Part shown: in pieces, positions 63,645 through 64,000 of the stretch
How the letters are laid out: every line of letters starts with the position of its first letter
Position numbering within the stretch: the stretch's first letter is position 1
DNA from: Phascolarctos cinereus
Lineage: Eukaryota; Chordata; Mammalia; Diprotodontia; Phascolarctidae
NCBI RefSeq assembly: GCF_002099425.1
Contig: NW_018343955.1
Span: 16,313,001-16,377,000, forward strand
DNA: 64,000 bases
Direction of reading: 5' to 3'
Notes under the pieces: generated by a model
Databases searched by the model: none
Told to the model about the DNA's origin: nothing
What the model saw: the letters and a program-made list of their open reading frames with translations, nothing else
Translations under genes and position numbers: made by a program

Positions 63645-64000
63645 GTAGCTAAGATATATACCCTCTACAATAGCATAATTAATTTAACCACTGAAGACTC
63701 AGACTTCTTAATCAAATCACTCGATCAAAACTCAAGTGAAAGTAAGTCTTTAGTTTGAAAAGATCATAGATACTTTGTGTCACTGTATATAAGTAGAATA
63801 CACTGTGCAAGTAAAATTTTGGGATTGACTGAAAGATTCAGATACACCTTGGGGACTCTTCGCAACTCTGCAAGTGTGCATGCTAGCAGCAGTCAAAGGA
63901 TTGGTGATTGAACTGAGTAGTGAAGAACTTAGGAGAGCCACCTGTACTGAGTGGGAGTGTGTGAAGGGGAAGGAGAAAGAGGTCTCTCTCCCTATCCATT
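63645..64000. other. Low-repeat interval at the window end
   Basis: No repeat or gene recognised. Confidence 0.35.

Overview
This window reads as marsupial nuclear DNA with no recognisable protein-coding gene: a gene desert or the inside of a very large intron. The lineage is inferred from the repeats. There are many copies of the Mar-1 CORE-SINE, whose 3' tail resembles Bov-B; a short tRNA-type SINE ending in 'aattgcct' plus A-rich DNA; L1 3' ends with the marsupial-type 'caattacatgtaaa' terminus; RTE-tailed SINEs; and many well-preserved L2, MIR and MIR3 copies. I cannot separate American from Australian marsupials from the sequence alone. No tRNA, rRNA, CRISPR array, bacterial feature or intact mobile-element gene was seen.

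Layout. 0-12 kb: old MIR, L2 and L3/CR1 fragments, a LINE reverse-transcriptase remnant on the minus strand, long polypyrimidine and polypurine tracts, and two antisense L1 3' ends. 12-21.6 kb: a LINE-rich tower. An RTE-tailed SINE is followed by antisense L2, an L1 ORF2 scrap, a near-complete plus-strand L2 with endonuclease and reverse-transcriptase motifs (itself split by two SINEs), an L1 3' end, a second RT-bearing L2, then two adjacent L1 3' ends of which one has a perfect target-site duplication. 21.6-28 kb: repeat-poor DNA with a candidate small exon. 28-45 kb: dense SINEs, an RTE reverse-transcriptase remnant, an L3/CR1 3' half, microsatellites, and two further candidate exons. 45.8-48.9 kb and 59.4-61.8 kb: the longest low-repeat blocks, the best places to look for conserved regulatory DNA. 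49-59 kb: MIR, MIR3, L2 and hAT elements nested in one another around an RT-bearing L2 and an unusual AATAT-type tract. 61.8-64 kb: a local duplication, a young tRNA-type SINE, a TG repeat and a Mar-1 copy.

The window is mainly a record of retrotransposon activity, from very old (L2, L3, MIR) to younger (Mar-1, tRNA-type SINE, L1). At least twelve insertions still show target-site duplications or a host element resuming on the far side, so relative ages can be read. The only hints of host genes are splice-site-bounded intervals at 23966-24024, 36076-36120 and 39325-39375, all unproven. No previously undescribed protein system was found. The most worthwhile leads are the candidate exons, the repeat-depleted blocks, the hAT elements lying in SINEs, and the LINE remnant that shares its 3' end with three SINE copies.
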